This document shows, piece by piece, positions 1 to 12,985 of a stretch of DNA of 64,000 bases (positions are counted from its first letter, which is position 1; each line of letters starts with the position of its first letter). The notes under the pieces were generated by a model. It had not been told where the DNA came from and ran no database searches. It was given only the letters and a program-made list of their open reading frames with translations. The stretch comes from Coffea arabica (taxonomy: Eukaryota; Streptophyta; Magnoliopsida; Gentianales; Rubiaceae): positions 11,674,001-11,738,000 of the forward strand of contig NC_092312.1 of the NCBI RefSeq assembly GCF_036785885.1, given 5' to 3'. A program made the position numbers and the translations under genes.

Positions 1-403
1 ATGTTTCAGTGGAGAAGCCGAATGAAAATAGGTCTTGCAAATTTTCAAGATTAATTTTAGCTCCCATCTTCTTCTCCCAGTTCATGCGGAAATTTTTGCT
101 TCTTATTTGGACAAATAACCTTTTCACCTTTCCGAGCTTTTCCTATTAGACTACAGTTCTAGATTATTGCAAAATGTCACAGTGAATTTTATGTATCAAA
201 TATTTAGGAGTGAGCAATGATAAATAGGGACGGAAGGAGGGCAATTCTTATCATAACTTGAGTACTCTGACTTCTTTCAGTTTGATTATTCCGCTTTAAC
301 TCACTTGGTTATGATATTCAATATTCTGCCATTTTAAATTGTTATCTGCTCATTGCATTACTATATATTCTGTGCGCTCAGTACTTTAATTCTACTTCTC
401 CAG

Positions 404-3400
404 GAAGCAAAGAAAAGTGGCGACAGCATGACTGTTGAAACTTGCCCCCACTATCTAGCTTTTTCAGCTGAAAAGATCCCAGATGGAGACACTCGCTTTA
501 AGTGTGCTCCACCTATTCGTGATGCTGCAAATAAAGAAAAGCTGTGGGCAGCTTTGATAGTAGTTTTCAAACTCATAATGCCTAAATTTGTGTATTTCTT
601 GTGGTTCAAATGGTTCACAAATGTGATTCTTGGTTTCTCTCAGGATGGGGATATTGACATGTTAAGCTCAGACCACTCACCATCAGCACCACAACTCAAA
701 CTTTTCAATGAAGGTGATTTCTTGAGGGCATGGGGCGGCATATCTTCTTTGCAGGTCAGCGTGCTTAAAAGTTGATATTTAAGAATCCCTCTAAGTACTG
801 GATTCTTTTTTTTCTTCTTCTTCTTCTTTTTTTTTTTTAATGTTTACATTTGTTTTGATTTTGGTAAACGTAACTCTGCACTAAAGGAAATCATGAAGCT
901 ACCTACCTACTACTCTGATATGGTAGCTACCATGGCATAACATGCCCTTATGCCCTTTGTGTAGGAAGGAAGGCCCCTAACAAGGGGGAAGGTGTTGGGC
1001 TTCGACAAGCATATCCAATGACCTGAATTCTTTAACATTTGAAAAAATTATCCAAATCAAAACGTTATTCATTTTCTAAGCATATTGCATCCACCTTGAA
1101 CTCTCTGATTCAAGTGTAGTTTTGTGAACAGAACCCTCCGAAGTCCACAAAATCAGCTTTTGCAAATCTGAAGCTAAGGCCCAATAAACTTTATACAGTT
1201 AGGCAAACTGGCAAAGCTACTGTGTTAACAGTCAGCTGTTTCGTCCATTTAGACCATCCCTAATAAACTGGACTATGTAAGCATGATGTCACAACTAAAT
1301 TGAAAAGTAAAGCAAAGAACTGCAAATAACATAAAAAGCATTTGAATCAATTAAGAGAACTGTTTCGTAGAACTGCAGGTTTATGGTCCTCACCCCTTTC
1401 ACAACATGCTTAACGGTTCAAAACAAAAAAATCACGTCTTTCAACAAGTCTTTTTGAATCAAGGAGAGAATCCCTTTTCATGTTACTGTAGATTGCATTT
1501 AAAACTAACACAAAATACTGATTCTGGTTCCTTTTTGGTTTTTCAAATCATCGCTCCGTTTAGATTGGCCATTTTTTCAAAAACAAGTTTTTCAAATACA
1601 ATGTTATAGTAATACAAAATAATTTAAAAAACATTTCATCCATATAATATATCAAATATTTCAAAAAATTTTTATAGCAAAAATTTTTCATATACACTGC
1701 TATAGTAAAATTTTTCAAAAACACCCCCAAAAAAGTCACTAATGATATGTGTCGTTATTCTATTGTTTGGGCTGATCACAGGTCTCTCACTCTCTCTGTG
1801 TCTCATATTCATGCATGTCTATTTGCAGTTCGTACTTCCTGTGACTTGGTCATATGGGCAGAAATATGGAATTACGCTCGAACAATTAGCTTCATGGTGG
1901 AGTGAAAAGCCTGCTAAACTTGCTGGCTTAAGTTATAAGGTAATATTTCCACCGTTGTGAGGAAAACTAATGGAAGTGAAATTCCCATCTGCTTTTCTGG
2001 GTCACTAATAACTTTCAATCAAGTGCCATGCATGAGAATTGTGTCATTTAATTTCACAGTCATATTTTTCTGACGCTGATATCAGAATACATAGAACCTC
2101 TTCAGGGGCTTTCCCAAAGACCAAGGTTTTATTTTTTTTCTGTAATTTTAACTGGTAAACAATCCGAATATTGTGCAGGGAGCAATTTCAATTGGCTATG
2201 AAGCAGATTTTGTGGTATGGGAACCAGAAGTGGAATTTGACCTTGATGAGAACCATCCTGTATATCATAAGCATCCTGTAAGTTCTCACTTCCTCACCAC
2301 TCTGTCTGTTTATCTGTATGATCGACATACTGCTTGTAATTTCTCTTTGTGGTACTTCTTTTCCAAAGAATGCACCCTGGTTTGGCACCGTGGGCTTGAA
2401 TGTGTGTTATTCTATGATCAAATTTCTTTGGTATGGTCATAGTATAAGGCCATTTGATAGTAAAAATCACATACATACTCAATCTGGATAGCCTTACTTT
2501 CTTCGGAGTTTGGACTGCACGTACTGATTCAAATATTGCCTTTTATATTAAAATATTAAAGAAAGTGTTAGTTTTAATAGTTTTCCAAAAGTATAGAAAT
2601 ACATTAAGAAGTCGACTTCAGCTATCTCAGACCAAAACTTTTAGTATTTATTCTCCTTTTCACCAAAATTCATCTAAGGTCGCTTCTTCAATCTACTGAT
2701 GATGCTCCTGACCATCACGGCTGTAGCAGTGTTTAACATGTAAGCACCGCCTGCTTTGACTTTGCCAGTGTTATTGCATCCCCAAATTCCAACAGCCTTC
2801 ATTTTTACCACCCAGTTTTCACAGAACTGGTGCTAGCTGTGCTGACTGATTTCATCTTTTTAATCAGCTTTCTCACACTGGCACCACAACAGGTATTAAA
2901 TTTCCCAAGAATACTCACCTTCTTGGTTTTCTTAGTCATGTTGAACAGCTGGGAAGACTCACAGGGACGAGGGGGTCGAAGGTTGGACCCTCAAAATCAC
3001 CAGACTTCCTTAATTTTTATAGGGAACTGTTTCCAATAGGAAAACCCAACCAACAAATATGCTTTGTATTGGGAAGGGAAGAAGGAGAAAATCTTTTGGA
3101 GAATGAAAGTTGACTGAAGTTGACTTCTGTACATAAGTGGTTTTAAATTAACTGTGTTTTTTTTTTTTTTAAGTTCCAGTAAGAAGGCGATATCTTTGGT
3201 AAAAATCCCCAGGGCTTTGGTTGTGAGTTATATATTGTAAATCAGATGGATGTTGTATTGGCTCATAAACTTCCATGGTGAGTGACGAACATGCTTCTTC
3301 CAATGAAAAAAATGACCTCTCAATTCTTCCATTCCTTCTGCAGACTATCTCGGCGTACATTGGATCTAGACTCTCAGGAAAAGTTTTGGCTACCTTTGTG

Positions 3401-3472
3401 AGGGGAAACCTTGTTTACAATGAAGGAAAGCATGCTCTTGCGTGTGGTTCCCCAATCCTTGCAACACTATAA
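404..3472 (+). CDS. ALN: Allantoinase, C-terminal five exons (partial)
   Basis: Allantoinase hydrolyses allantoin to allantoate in ureide/purine catabolism; the plant enzyme acts in the ER. Five exons are visible: 404-559, 644-754, 1829-1939, 2179-2277 and 3344-3472 (stop TAA). All junctions are GT-AG and all keep codon phase 0, giving 201 residues. Recognisable blocks in order are [16 protein letters not shown] (the His of CPHYL is a metal-site type residue), [24 protein letters not shown] (catalytic-type Asp), [28 protein letters not shown] and [18 protein letters not shown]. These follow Arabidopsis allantoinase (about 506 aa) from roughly residue 300 to the end. The N-terminal exons lie before base 1, since no earlier exon could be found in 1-403. 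The 754-1829 intron carries a MITE-like insertion. No frameshift is seen, so the gene is probably functional. Confidence 0.95.
1556..1733. repeat. MITE-like element in allantoinase intron
   Basis: An AT-rich block starts with CTCCGTTTAGATTGGCC and ends with a stretch whose reverse complement reads TTTTTTGGGGGTGTTTTTG. It contains runs such as CAAAAACAAGTTTTTCAAA and a ...GCTATAGTAAAATTTTTC core. The same plan recurs, in the opposite orientation, at 21262-21520. It is interpreted as a small non-autonomous DNA transposon in intronic DNA. Family assignment is not possible by eye. Confidence 0.5.
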
Positions 3473-4412
3473 GGAAATCGTACCTTTGGTAATTTCATGG
3501 TTCTTCTACCTGTCTTTTTCAGTTCTTCCACTTACCTTTTGCTGCTTTGAACCTGTGTTGTTTCTTTTTGTCAAATACGCTGATCGCTGATTCTTGAATT
3601 TCTTTAGGTAGTCGGAGTATTATTGCGTGGTACGCATATTGCCGCACGGGTTGCTCAACTGAGGATTCTTCATTGCACTTGTGAATTGACTGGAGGAGGA
3701 GCTCTGGCGGAAGGGGTCATCCTGAAGCATGTAAATTTGGGATTTAGCATCATGTTCATACTTCATTGATGCCTGGATTTGTCTATAGCTGTATCCTAAG
3801 CTGTCAATGCAGCTGTCGAACACTAATTCCATAGTCTGTCTAGGAGGAGTTGACATTGAAATGAATGGCATTCTGATTTCCAAACAAAAATTTCTGCAAT
3901 TTTGCATTGCGGTTTTGAGTTGGTCAACTGTATCTAACATGCATCAATTTAGATTTGAGAGAAGTAACCGGCTTCATCCATTCATTATTTCTGTTGCCAA
4001 TGTCACACTACTAATAATGAATGTTCCCCAGCAGAATCAGAATGGTTTAGGAGCCAATAGGCAATAACGATGATATCTTCAAAATTAAGGATTATTAGTA
4101 TTTCATTAGAAACCAACTTTAGCAAAGTTGTCATGGGATAAATCGGACCTTACTAGGATGTCTTTTTTTTTTTTTTTTTCATTATGTTTTAAAATTTGTT
4201 GTATGGGACTTTACTTGGAAGCTAAGAACACTAGTCATCTTATTTTGCCAGATGATCAAAAAATTCTGGTGATGGATATTACGCCATGTTCCCATGCAGC
4301 CCACCTTAGCTAATTGGAGCCAAAACCTTCCCTCCAATTCAGCTTTAGATATAGATATAAGATGTGTTGCTTTCTATGAATTCCCATCAAAATTCAAATT
4401 ATAGTTTCAATA
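3473..4412. other. Intergenic: 3' flank of allantoinase to MutS2 promoter
   Basis: No convincing coding region on either strand. The short open frames near 3620-4067 show no family pattern and lack splice context. The right half should contain the allantoinase poly(A) region and the MutS2 promoter. No clear TATA box was identified. Confidence 0.5.
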
Positions 4413-7400
4413 ATGAAATTCTGCAGCAACTTTATCGCTCTCAATAAGCCTCCACCCTACCGCACACCCTTCCCCTGCAACTACCCCAAGTCCGTCAGAC
4501 GCCTCCGCATTTCCGTCTCCGCTGACTCGACTCAGCGTCTGCAACTCGCCCAATCACTCCAGTCCGAGGCTCTTCGAATTCTAGAATGGCCCGCCGTCTG
4601 CGCCCAGCTTGCCGCATTCACCTCCACGTCAATGGGCCTTGCTGCCGCCCAGTCGGCCAGGATTCCACTGGGGCGAAGCCCAGAAGAGAGCAGGACTCTC
4701 CTGGCCCAAACATCCGCGGCCCTGGCCATTCCTCGGCCGTTGGACTTTTCCGGGATAGAGGACGTTTCCGTCTTGGTTGATTCTGCAGTGGCCGGAAACT
4801 TGCTGACGATTCAAGAGCTGTGTTTGTTTAAACGGACTCTTGCGTCAGCTAGACATTTGGTCGAACAGGTGGAAGAGTTTTCAGTGGACAGTAATTCCTC
4901 TGAGAGGTAACTTTTTGAAGATGAAGTAAAGTTTTAACTGCATTAATTTAACTGAGTTATAGTCCAGCTTGTGCTACTCCGAGTAGATTAATTGAGTCGA
5001 GCTTGGTCGAGCGCAGTACCCGAGTCGCGAGCTCATTGAGTTTGAGCTTAATCGAGCTTCGTGTATTTTTATATTTGAGTTACATAGTACAAACCTGACA
5101 CAAGGACGAGAAGTATTTTTATGGAAGCTCGAAGGCTTGAGTTTTGACCATCAACCCCTACCTGTCGATTAAAAAATGGGATTTGAGAGGAGCCAAAAAG
5201 CTAGCGGATCAGAAAGATTTGTATGGAATGTCCTACTCCTGCCTGAGCTTTCCAATCAACCAATCCCCTATTTGAGGGACATCTGTGTTAGGCAGGCCCA
5301 GAAAAACGTGTGGTCAAAATATTTGAGCATTTTGTTGTATTCAAGCCGGCCTAGAGCTCTTTCATTAACTCAACGATTTGAGCTCAAGCTTGGTTTGGCA
5401 GGTCAATAAGTCTGACTTGACTTGACTTGATTGCATCCTTGGCACAACTGATTCTGGAGGAGTGCGGGTTTATCTTCAAATCTAGTAACAACAATGGTTG
5501 AAAGCTGTAAACTCATCTTGCTATGATCTTAGTATGCTTATATGTGGGCATGTTTTTGTTGCATGTCTAAATAGCTATTGCTTTTTGTATGGCAGTTTGA
5601 CATCGTCGAGGGAATGCATGTACATCCTATGGATGGATTGTCATCATGGCTTGGGTAGGGCTCTAAAATAGGTTTCTGGAGGAGTTGTAAAAGTGGGAGT
5701 GGAAGTGATAGTTATAGCAATTCATTGTTCTTTAACATAAGTGATGTAGAAGCTGCTGCATATTAATTTTAACAGCTATGGGACGGACTCATAGGATTCT
5801 ATCTCTCCTTGTATTCAAACAGGTGCTCTCCTCTTCTTGATGTCCTTCAAAGTGTCAATTTCCTGGTGCAGTTGGAGGAAAAAATAGATTTCTGTATCGA
5901 TTGTAAATTTTCAGTAGTGCTTGACAGAGCTAGTGAGGAGTTGGAGCTTATTAGGTCAGAAAGGAAGAGGAATATGGACAATCTGGAATCCATGCTGAAG
6001 CAAACAGCAACCCAGATGTTTCAGGCTGGTGGAATTGACAAACCATTGGTTACCAAACGTCGATCAAGGATGTGTGTGGCAGTTAGAGCTTCCCATAGGT
6101 CGCTGCTCCCAGATGGCGTTGTTCTAAATGTTAGCAGCTCAGGAGCAACATATTTCATGGAGCCTAAGGAGGCCATTAACTTGAACAATGAAGAAGTGAG
6201 GCTATTAGATGAGGAGAAGCTCGAGGAACGTGTGATCTTAAGCCTACTAACATCTGAGATTGTGCAATCAAATTCAGAGATAAAGTATTTACTGGACAGA
6301 ATATTGGATTTAGATCTTGCATTCGCTAGAGCTGCTCATGCGAAATGGATCAATGGGGTTTGTCCAGTTCTAAGTTCAGAAAGTTTTGGGAAATCTGGAT
6401 TGAGTTCTTTATTAGTAGACATTCGAGGCATACAACATCCTTTGCTGCTAGCACCCTTTTTGACAAAATTGTCTGACCTTGTTCCATCTGAATCCAGAAA
6501 CTCAGCTAAATTGTATCAAAGGAATGACTTCTTCAATTCCAAAACAGTTTCTCCTGTTCCTGTTGATATCAAGATTGGGTATAATATAAAAGTCGTCGTA
6601 ATTTCGGGACCTAATACGGGTGGCAAAACTGCATCCATGAAAACTCTAGGACTAGCTTCCGTTATGTCAAAAGCTGGCATGTATTTGCCTGCTCAGGACA
6701 ATCCGCAGCTGCCGTGGTTTGATTTGATTCTGGCAGATATTGGAGATCATCAGGTAGTAGATTCTTTCTGGCCCTTTATAGTTTTATATCTCTTCTCGAT
6801 TTTATTCCTTGTCTCTGTTTAATGGCTTCGCATTTTTCATATTTGGTTGAAGTCGCTTGAACAAAGTCTCTCAACTTTTAGTGGGCACATTTCAAGGCTT
6901 TGTAAAATTTTGGAAACTGCATCCAGAAAGTCTCTGGTCCTTATTGATGAAATTGGAAGTGGGACTGATCCTTCGGAAGGTGTAGCTCTCTCTGCCAGCA
7001 TTTTAAAATATATTGTTGATCGGGTCAAGTTAGCTGTTGTCACTACCCATTATGCTGACTTGACTCAACTCAAAGGTAAAGATAGTAGGTTCGAAAATGC
7101 TGCAATGGAGTTTTCCCTGGAGACATTACAGCCTACCTATCGGATGCTTTGGGGAAGCGCAGGAGAATCCAATGCCATAAGCGTTGCTGAAAGAATTGGC
7201 TTTGATGAGAAGATAATTAACCGTGCCCAAGCATGGATAAACAAGTTGACCCCAGAGAAGGTGCAGATGCAGAAAGGTTTGCTGTACCAGTCACTAATGG
7301 AAGAAAGAAACAGATTAGAAATTCAAGCAAATAAAGCTGCATCTCTTCACTTGGATGTTATGAGCATTTATTATGAGGTATGTAAGTTGCACGATTGTAA

Positions 7401-9534
7401 ATATTTAATCTTTGAGAAAAGAGATACTTGTTATGAGACAATATGCAATGAAAATGTTTTTCTCCTATTTTATTGCTGTCCTTGATTACCATATATACCC
7501 TGCTTCCTTCATTCATGTTTATCGTCACATAAGTTGCACAAAAAGCTAAAGTGCCTGCATATAACACTAGCATAACATGTTTACTTGTATTGGTGGGCAA
7601 GGAATGGCTTTTCTCTTCTCTTGGCAACTTCTGTTGCCCATGATATCTATCATTCTTTATTTCAATTTCTCAACCTATACATGCATCCATTTATGTGCAT
7701 GTGTTTTATTGATGCACTACGTGCTATAACATATAGGTGAGTACATCATATAATGTACAGGAGTATTTTCCCCTTTTGTTTCACTTCAATTTTTAGATAG
7801 GTGGAAAGCGGTGAATACTCTTCTTTGTTACGTCACAGTTTGCACCCTCTTTTGCTTCATAAGTTTCTGTTTACTCCATTTTTCCTTCCTAAATTGAAGA
7901 TAAGAAATGCAGCAGATGACCTTGAAGGGCGCGAGGCAACTCTTAAGACAAAGGAAACCCAACAGATCCAACAGGAATTGAAGGCAGTGAAGAAAGAAAT
8001 TGAAGATATAGTGCATGAATTTGAGAACCAACTTAAAAATGCTGATGCAGATAAGTACAATCTGCTGCTGAAGAAAGCAGAATCTGCAATTGCATCCATT
8101 GTTGAAACTCATCAGCCTACTGATGGTCTTTCTATTGGGAATTCGGACGGTAGGTTGTATGTACCACAGCCTGGTGAGCAAGTGTATGTCAAGGGACTTG
8201 GGAAAAAGTTGGCTACTGTAATTGAAGCACCTGGAGATGATGACATGGTCCTCGTCCAACATGGAAAAGTCAGAGTACGTGTGAATAAAAACAGTGTAGG
8301 AGCTCTTGCAAATGCGGATATTAGTGGTGGAACAGCTTCTAATCAGGTATGAGGAGTAACATCAAATTTGTTAATTATTGGCGATTTTCCAAAGTTCTTA
8401 ATATATTGTCCTTAGGCATGATGTTACAAAATTTTCAGCATTTTTTTTACAATGCTACTTTATTAGAGGATTATCGTTTTTTTTTTGGGTCAGTCAGCCT
8501 TTGGGAACACACGTCTTCATTAATTTCTCAATTTGGACATATCATGGACAGTTGATCTGAAATTGGATATTACTTACGAGAGGAAACTAGGACTGCATGT
8601 GGACATCAGCTCTCTGCATCAGTTAAACAGAAGAAAATAGGCATTTTCTACACAATTGCCTAAATGTTTTTTTGTATTTTTCATAGCACAATGCTCTCCA
8701 TTTTTGAAGCAAATCAACAAACAATACCTGCTACTGCTTTGTGGAAAGGCATCTATATTTAAATAGACCAGCTGATGCTTTTAACCATCGGCTGGAACAG
8801 ATATTGCCCTGTAATGTTTGTTTACCTCCAAAGCCAACAGTTAAACATCCTTGCATGCTTCACCTAATTATGATTTGCTACTTTATGTTAACTAATCGTT
8901 CTATATTGGAAAGCTGAGAGATTAAACGTGCTTCTTATGGAACCTGAGGGACTGAATTGGTGCAAAATCCAACTATCGGGTACTAAAAGTGATTAGACAT
9001 TTAAAGAATTGTCTTTTGGTTTGAGATTTTCATTGTGGATATAACTTCAGTTACATCATATTCCTTCAGGTGTAATTGATTGATCTGCATTGTACTTATT
9101 AGTTGAATGTTGCAATTCTCTATCCTGCATTAATTTTGAGATTAAAATGATCAACAATGTGTTGGAGCATACACTACTAAATCTGATGGCAGTGGGTGTA
9201 CCTGTTGACATTGTAGGGAGTTTTGAGAAACCTCAAGAGCCTTAGGAGCTTCTCCAAAATGAGCAATAGTGAGGAGGTTTCCTATGGACCTGTGTTTCAA
9301 ACATCCAAGAATACAGTGGACTTACGAGGTATGCGATCTGAGGAAGCTGCTCACTACCTTGAGATGGCCCTCAATTCAAGAGGACCAGGTTCTGTTCTTT
9401 TTGTCATACATGGGATGGGCACTGGGGTGGTGAAGGAGCGAGCATTACAGATTCTGAAAAACCATCCACGTGTTGCCAAGTTTGAGCAGGAAAGTCCTAT
9501 GAATTACGGTTGCACAGTTGCTTATATAAAGTGA
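4413..9534 (+). CDS. MUTS2: MutS2-type DNA-binding ATPase with Smr domain, plastid-targeted form
   Basis: Exons are 4413-4906, 5823-6753, 6853-7377, 7900-8346 and 9217-9534 (stop TGA). Junction phases match and give 904 residues, close to Arabidopsis MutS2 (about 876). The N-terminus (about 1-40) is Ser/Arg/Pro-rich with few acidic residues, like a chloroplast transit peptide. The MutS core holds Walker A GPNTGGKT at about 427-434 and Walker B LIDE at about 505-508, followed by SGTDPSEG and TTHYADL. A charged coiled-coil clamp (KETQQIQQELKAVKKEIED) follows the ATPase. The C-terminal Smr nuclease-type domain has DLRG at about 834 and HGMGTG at about 864. MutS2 proteins bind branched DNA and, in bacteria, act against recombination and at collided ribosomes; the plant role is little known, and plastid DNA or ribosome maintenance is an inference. 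The start is the first in-frame ATG of the open exon. No defect is seen. Confidence 0.95.
4960..5440. repeat. Diverged repeat in MutS2 intron 1
   Basis: Intron 1 (4907-5822) holds a block rich in alternating GAGCTCGAG/TCGAGCTT words: TCGAGCTTGGTCGAGC near 4998, GAGCTTAATCGAGCTT near 5043 and TTTGAGCTCAAGCTTGG near 5380. The two ends are partly complementary, which suggests an old foldback or MITE remnant. No reading frame is conserved. Confidence 0.35.
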
Positions 9535-10452
9535 ATGTTCTTCCATCCCATTTATGAAATGCAATTTTTTTGCCCCTCCTTTGAAGTGGTTGCATTAGCT
9601 TATACCGATGCATGTGCATTTGAATGTTTAAGATTTCAAGAGTTAGAGGTCCTGAAATTTAAATCCCATTTCTCCATCTCCGTTTCTTAAATTCTATTTT
9701 TCTCTCCTAGAAAAAAAAATTTAAAAATTGTCTCATCGTATTGTCCAAATTAAAGAATAAGTATAGAGGTCTTCTTTTCTTACTAAATACAAAGTGACCT
9801 TAGTGCAAAATTAGACCTTGTTTAGAATAGTAATTAAAGTACAGAATACTAATAGAACATCTTTAATTCATCTCTCAAATGATGGTGATATAGTAATAGT
9901 ATACAAGTTTATAACGTGACATGAACATGGTTCAAGGTGTATTCCACTTTTATTTAAAACAATGTCTATATAAATACGCTGACAATTGGTAGAGTACATG
10001 GAAACACGTTTGTGTCATTCCCATCATAAGACGATGAATTATTGCTGTTTGTATTAGGATTTGTAGTTCTATTTTGATGATATTAATAGTTGCAACCTTG
10101 TATTTTATGTCTTGGCTGGGAAGAGATGAATTGTCGAGTTGTTCATGTTTTGAATCGACAAATGCGGAGTATTTGTTTGTTAGAGATAAATCTAAGGTGC
10201 AATAGATGCAGAATCGAAGCTCATCCCAAATGTTTGTGCTTATTTACCTCCGCATTAGCAGAATTGAAGCTAGCAACTTTTGCTGATACTCGATCAGTAG
10301 ATAATTGATTGAACATTACTTTTGAAGTATAAATATCGCTGAATCTGTCCAGATTCAGTTCTCATTTATGGAGATAACAAATCATCTAGACAGGTAGACC
10401 CTCTTTTAAGTTTTATGTGGCGGATATTAAGGCGTTGCCATTTACGGCTAGC
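9535..10452. other. Intergenic between convergent MutS2 and glycine-rich gene
   Basis: AT-rich sequence with no protein-like frame. It must contain the 3' ends of MutS2 (+) and of the glycine-rich gene (-). The 72-codon frame at 10090-10308 shows no family pattern and is judged chance. Confidence 0.5.
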
Positions 10453-11097
10453 CTAATCGGATTCAGGAGCCAAGGCAGCAGAAGGTTCGTCTGCTGCTTT
10501 GTTGTTGTTTGGCCCAGTAGCACCGGTACCGGGAGGAAGATGATGATGATTGGTGTATAGAGTAAAAGGGTGACAATTGTGGCAACTTGGATGTGGCACA
10601 CACTGATAAGGTCCTCCACCGCCTCCACCACCGCCTCCATTTCCATTCCCGTACCCAGGGCCACCGTAACCAGGCGTCCATCCTGAGCCACCGCCGCCAC
10701 CTCCATTTCCACCATTGCCAGGGCCACCGTAACCGGGCATGCCTCCAGGACCCGAGCCGCCTCCGCCTCCGCCACCGCCACCATTTCCCGGGCCACCATA
10801 ACCAGGCATGCCTCCAGAACCTCCACCACCACCACCACCGCCACCGCCACCGCCGCCGCCACCGCCACCTCCTCCGCCACTACCACTTCCGCTGCCTTGT
10901 CCATAACCACAGCCAGCCCAAGCACCGTATTGGCACCCACCATCGCTACCTCCGCCATAGTATGGCTCACCCCAGCCACCTAGTGCACGCACCTTGGGTT
11001 CATGATCACCAGTGACCAAATTGGCTCTGTGAGCAGAGGACACTGATAAGCTCAGCATAACCGTAAAGGCTACGTAAGCCCAAGTACACGCTGCCAT
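10453..11097 (-). CDS. Secreted glycine-rich protein
   Basis: A single-exon frame of 214 residues. Residues 1-22 form a signal peptide with a hydrophobic core (YVAFTVMLSLSVSS), so the protein should enter the secretory pathway, probably to the cell wall. The mature part has a short charged segment (about 26-38), two cysteines (55 and 63), a run of 20 glycines at about 74-93, then three PGYGGPG repeats at about 98, 121 and 142. A Cys/His cluster (CVPHPSCHNC, 166-175) and a hydrophilic tail ending PESD close it. This layout fits plant glycine-rich structural proteins, but the C-terminal Cys/His segment is not part of the simple repeat type and could bind a partner or metal. No precise family is assigned. 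A good TATA box lies about 110 bases upstream. The glycine tract makes length variation likely. Confidence 0.75.
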   Translation of the reverse strand: MAACTWAYVAFTVMLSLSVSSAHRANLVTGDHEPKVRALGGWGEPYYGGGSDGGCQYGAWAGCGYGQGSGSGSGGGGGGGGGGGGGGGGGGGGSGGMPGYGGPGNGGGGGGGGGSGPGGMPGYGGPGNGGNGGGGGGSGWTPGYGGPGYGNGNGGGGGGGGGPYQCVPHPSCHNCHPFTLYTNHHHLPPGTGATGPNNNKAADEPSAALAPESD

Positions 11098-11199
11098 TTT
11101 CAGAATTTAGAGGACGTTAAGCTATATTTACTGATTTGATTAACACTTTTGTTTTTATTATTATTATACATTTTGGTCTGTATGTTACATTACATGCAC

Positions 11200-11209
11200 A
11201 TATTTATAG
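11200..11209 (-). promoter_or_regulatory. TATA box of the glycine-rich gene
   Basis: On the minus strand the site reads CTATAAATATG, about 105 bases before the ATG at 11097. That implies a start near 11170 and a 5' UTR of about 70-75 bases. Confidence 0.5.
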
Positions 11210-11481
11210 CAGGAGACTTGAACAGTTTCTTGAGTGCATGGCATTTTCCTGAGAAAGTGGTACAAAATAAGTTGCATAAAACAGAAAGCAACATGTCATG
11301 CATTTCGAGTTGGTTCAATTCTGTTGTTCATGTTTATCTGTCACGCCATAAGTGCTTATGGATGGATATCTTGCTCTGGAGTTCCTCAAATTCTTTGAAG
11401 AGAATTGATGTATGTGTACAACTATCATCATTCTCCTTGTGAAGTACGTCCAAATTATCTCGTCAATTAGACTGTGTACAG

Positions 11482-11500
11482 TATATATATATATATATAT
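11482..11500. repeat. (TA)n microsatellite
   Basis: An uninterrupted dinucleotide run of about 19 bases in the intergenic region upstream of the glycine-rich gene. Confidence 0.9.
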
Positions 11501-12003
11501 GGTTCTCTATCTTGGCTCAATCAGAAAAGGAATTCAAAGTCATGATAACTCAGTTTAAAGTTGAAACTAGTCAAGTCATATATGATAATCCAGTTCACAC
11601 ATTTAAAGTTAGTGGATTCATATTTTAACATATTCAAATCATTTGATAATTAAAAATTGAATATTTGAATTAATTAAGTGGCACTGAATTTCCTGGACAA
11701 AACTAGTTTTCAAAATTAAACCATAAGTTATTCACTTATTAGCGGATGTGATATATATTCAAATGTATTATATTTAATGTTCAACAATTCAATAATTTAA
11801 TAGATTCAGATTTCACACCTCAATTTTATCAAACTCACACAGAACCTATTTTTAAAAAAAAAAAAAAAAAACTCAAACAAGTATAGTCATATAGGATCAA
11901 TTCTCAAATCACTATTGTATGATTATTAAGCAAAGGCGAAGAATCTAAAAATGCCCCCACACCACAGGCCCCCAACTCCCAAGTCCCTGATTGGGAATCT
12001 AAT

Positions 12004-12250
12004 CTATATATCACCTCTTCCTCTTGCCTGGCCTTTACCATCTGGCTTGCAGCCATATACAATGGGATCCACGGCGATGTCATGTCTAATGTCTTCAGCT
12101 TGGATTTGATCCCTGATTGGCCACAAAAATACAAAGTCAGTCGCTGCACGTCTGTGATTGCAAGAGATAAAAAGTGAATCCTCAACAGCTTTTTGTTTTG
12201 TGGATTGGAAAATTAATGCAGATGCCATACATGTTCTAGCACTATTCATT
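12004..12250 (-). other. Possible 3' exon of a small protein (unrecognised)
   Basis: A minus-strand frame ends with the peptide DIAVDPIVYGCKPDGKGQAR and a stop at 12004. Two acceptor-like sites precede it on that strand (CACAG and CCAATCAG). The balanced composition, unlike the AT-rich surroundings, hints at coding origin. No family was recognised and no matching 5' exon was found, so it may be a chance frame or a relic. Confidence 0.2.
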
Positions 12251-12985
12251 ACTCTGGTTTCAAGGAACAGCAAATGAATAAACCCCTAAAGCTCATTTCA
12301 ATCAGAAAAAATAGACGTTCAGCCGCTGGACATGCTACTAGCTGGAAAGTATGGCAAAAGCAGAAGAGGGTCTCGTCTATCATCTATGCTTTGTTTTCAC
12401 TCTAAAAGACTGAAGTCGATTCTGTTACTTTCTTGCTTGCTTTTATTTTCTTTTGAAAGACTACAAAGTTTCTCATCCACCACAAATTTCGCACCATGCT
12501 AATTGCCAATGAACAAGATATTCGCTGGACCCGATGGTCCTTATCTACCATATTTGCCTTTGTTTTTTTTTCAATTTTCACGAGGAGCCAATCAATCCTC
12601 TCTGATTCACGAGCATACTTCATGTGAGAGCTATTTATCATTAATTTCACCAGCGGTTTCACTATCCCAAGTTCAACCCAAAAAAAAAAACTAACGAGTT
12701 TCATCTATTTGATCCCAGATTTTGTAAATTGCTTGATTCTAAAAATTTGTATGTTTAGTATTTTCATAATATGGGACTGCCAACATAGGAGAGTTATACA
12801 ATTTAGTGAATAATAATGTATGTTTCCTAGTCCTTACATTTTAATCCATAGAACTCAAAGGAGCCAGTTCAATGTTCAAATTTAGTCACCCCTTTAAAAA
12901 TCTCATTTTTTTCCATAATTTTAAACTTTTTTTTAATACGGGATTTTTTCGCTCAGTTATGTAGCTCTTAAATACTCTCCCCAAA

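Noticed and set aside
10413-11015. Long open frames on both strands overlapping the glycine-rich gene (His-rich on +, Val/Ala-rich on -)
   Set aside because: They follow from the GGN codon repeats read in other frames and strands; no signal, start context or family supports them.
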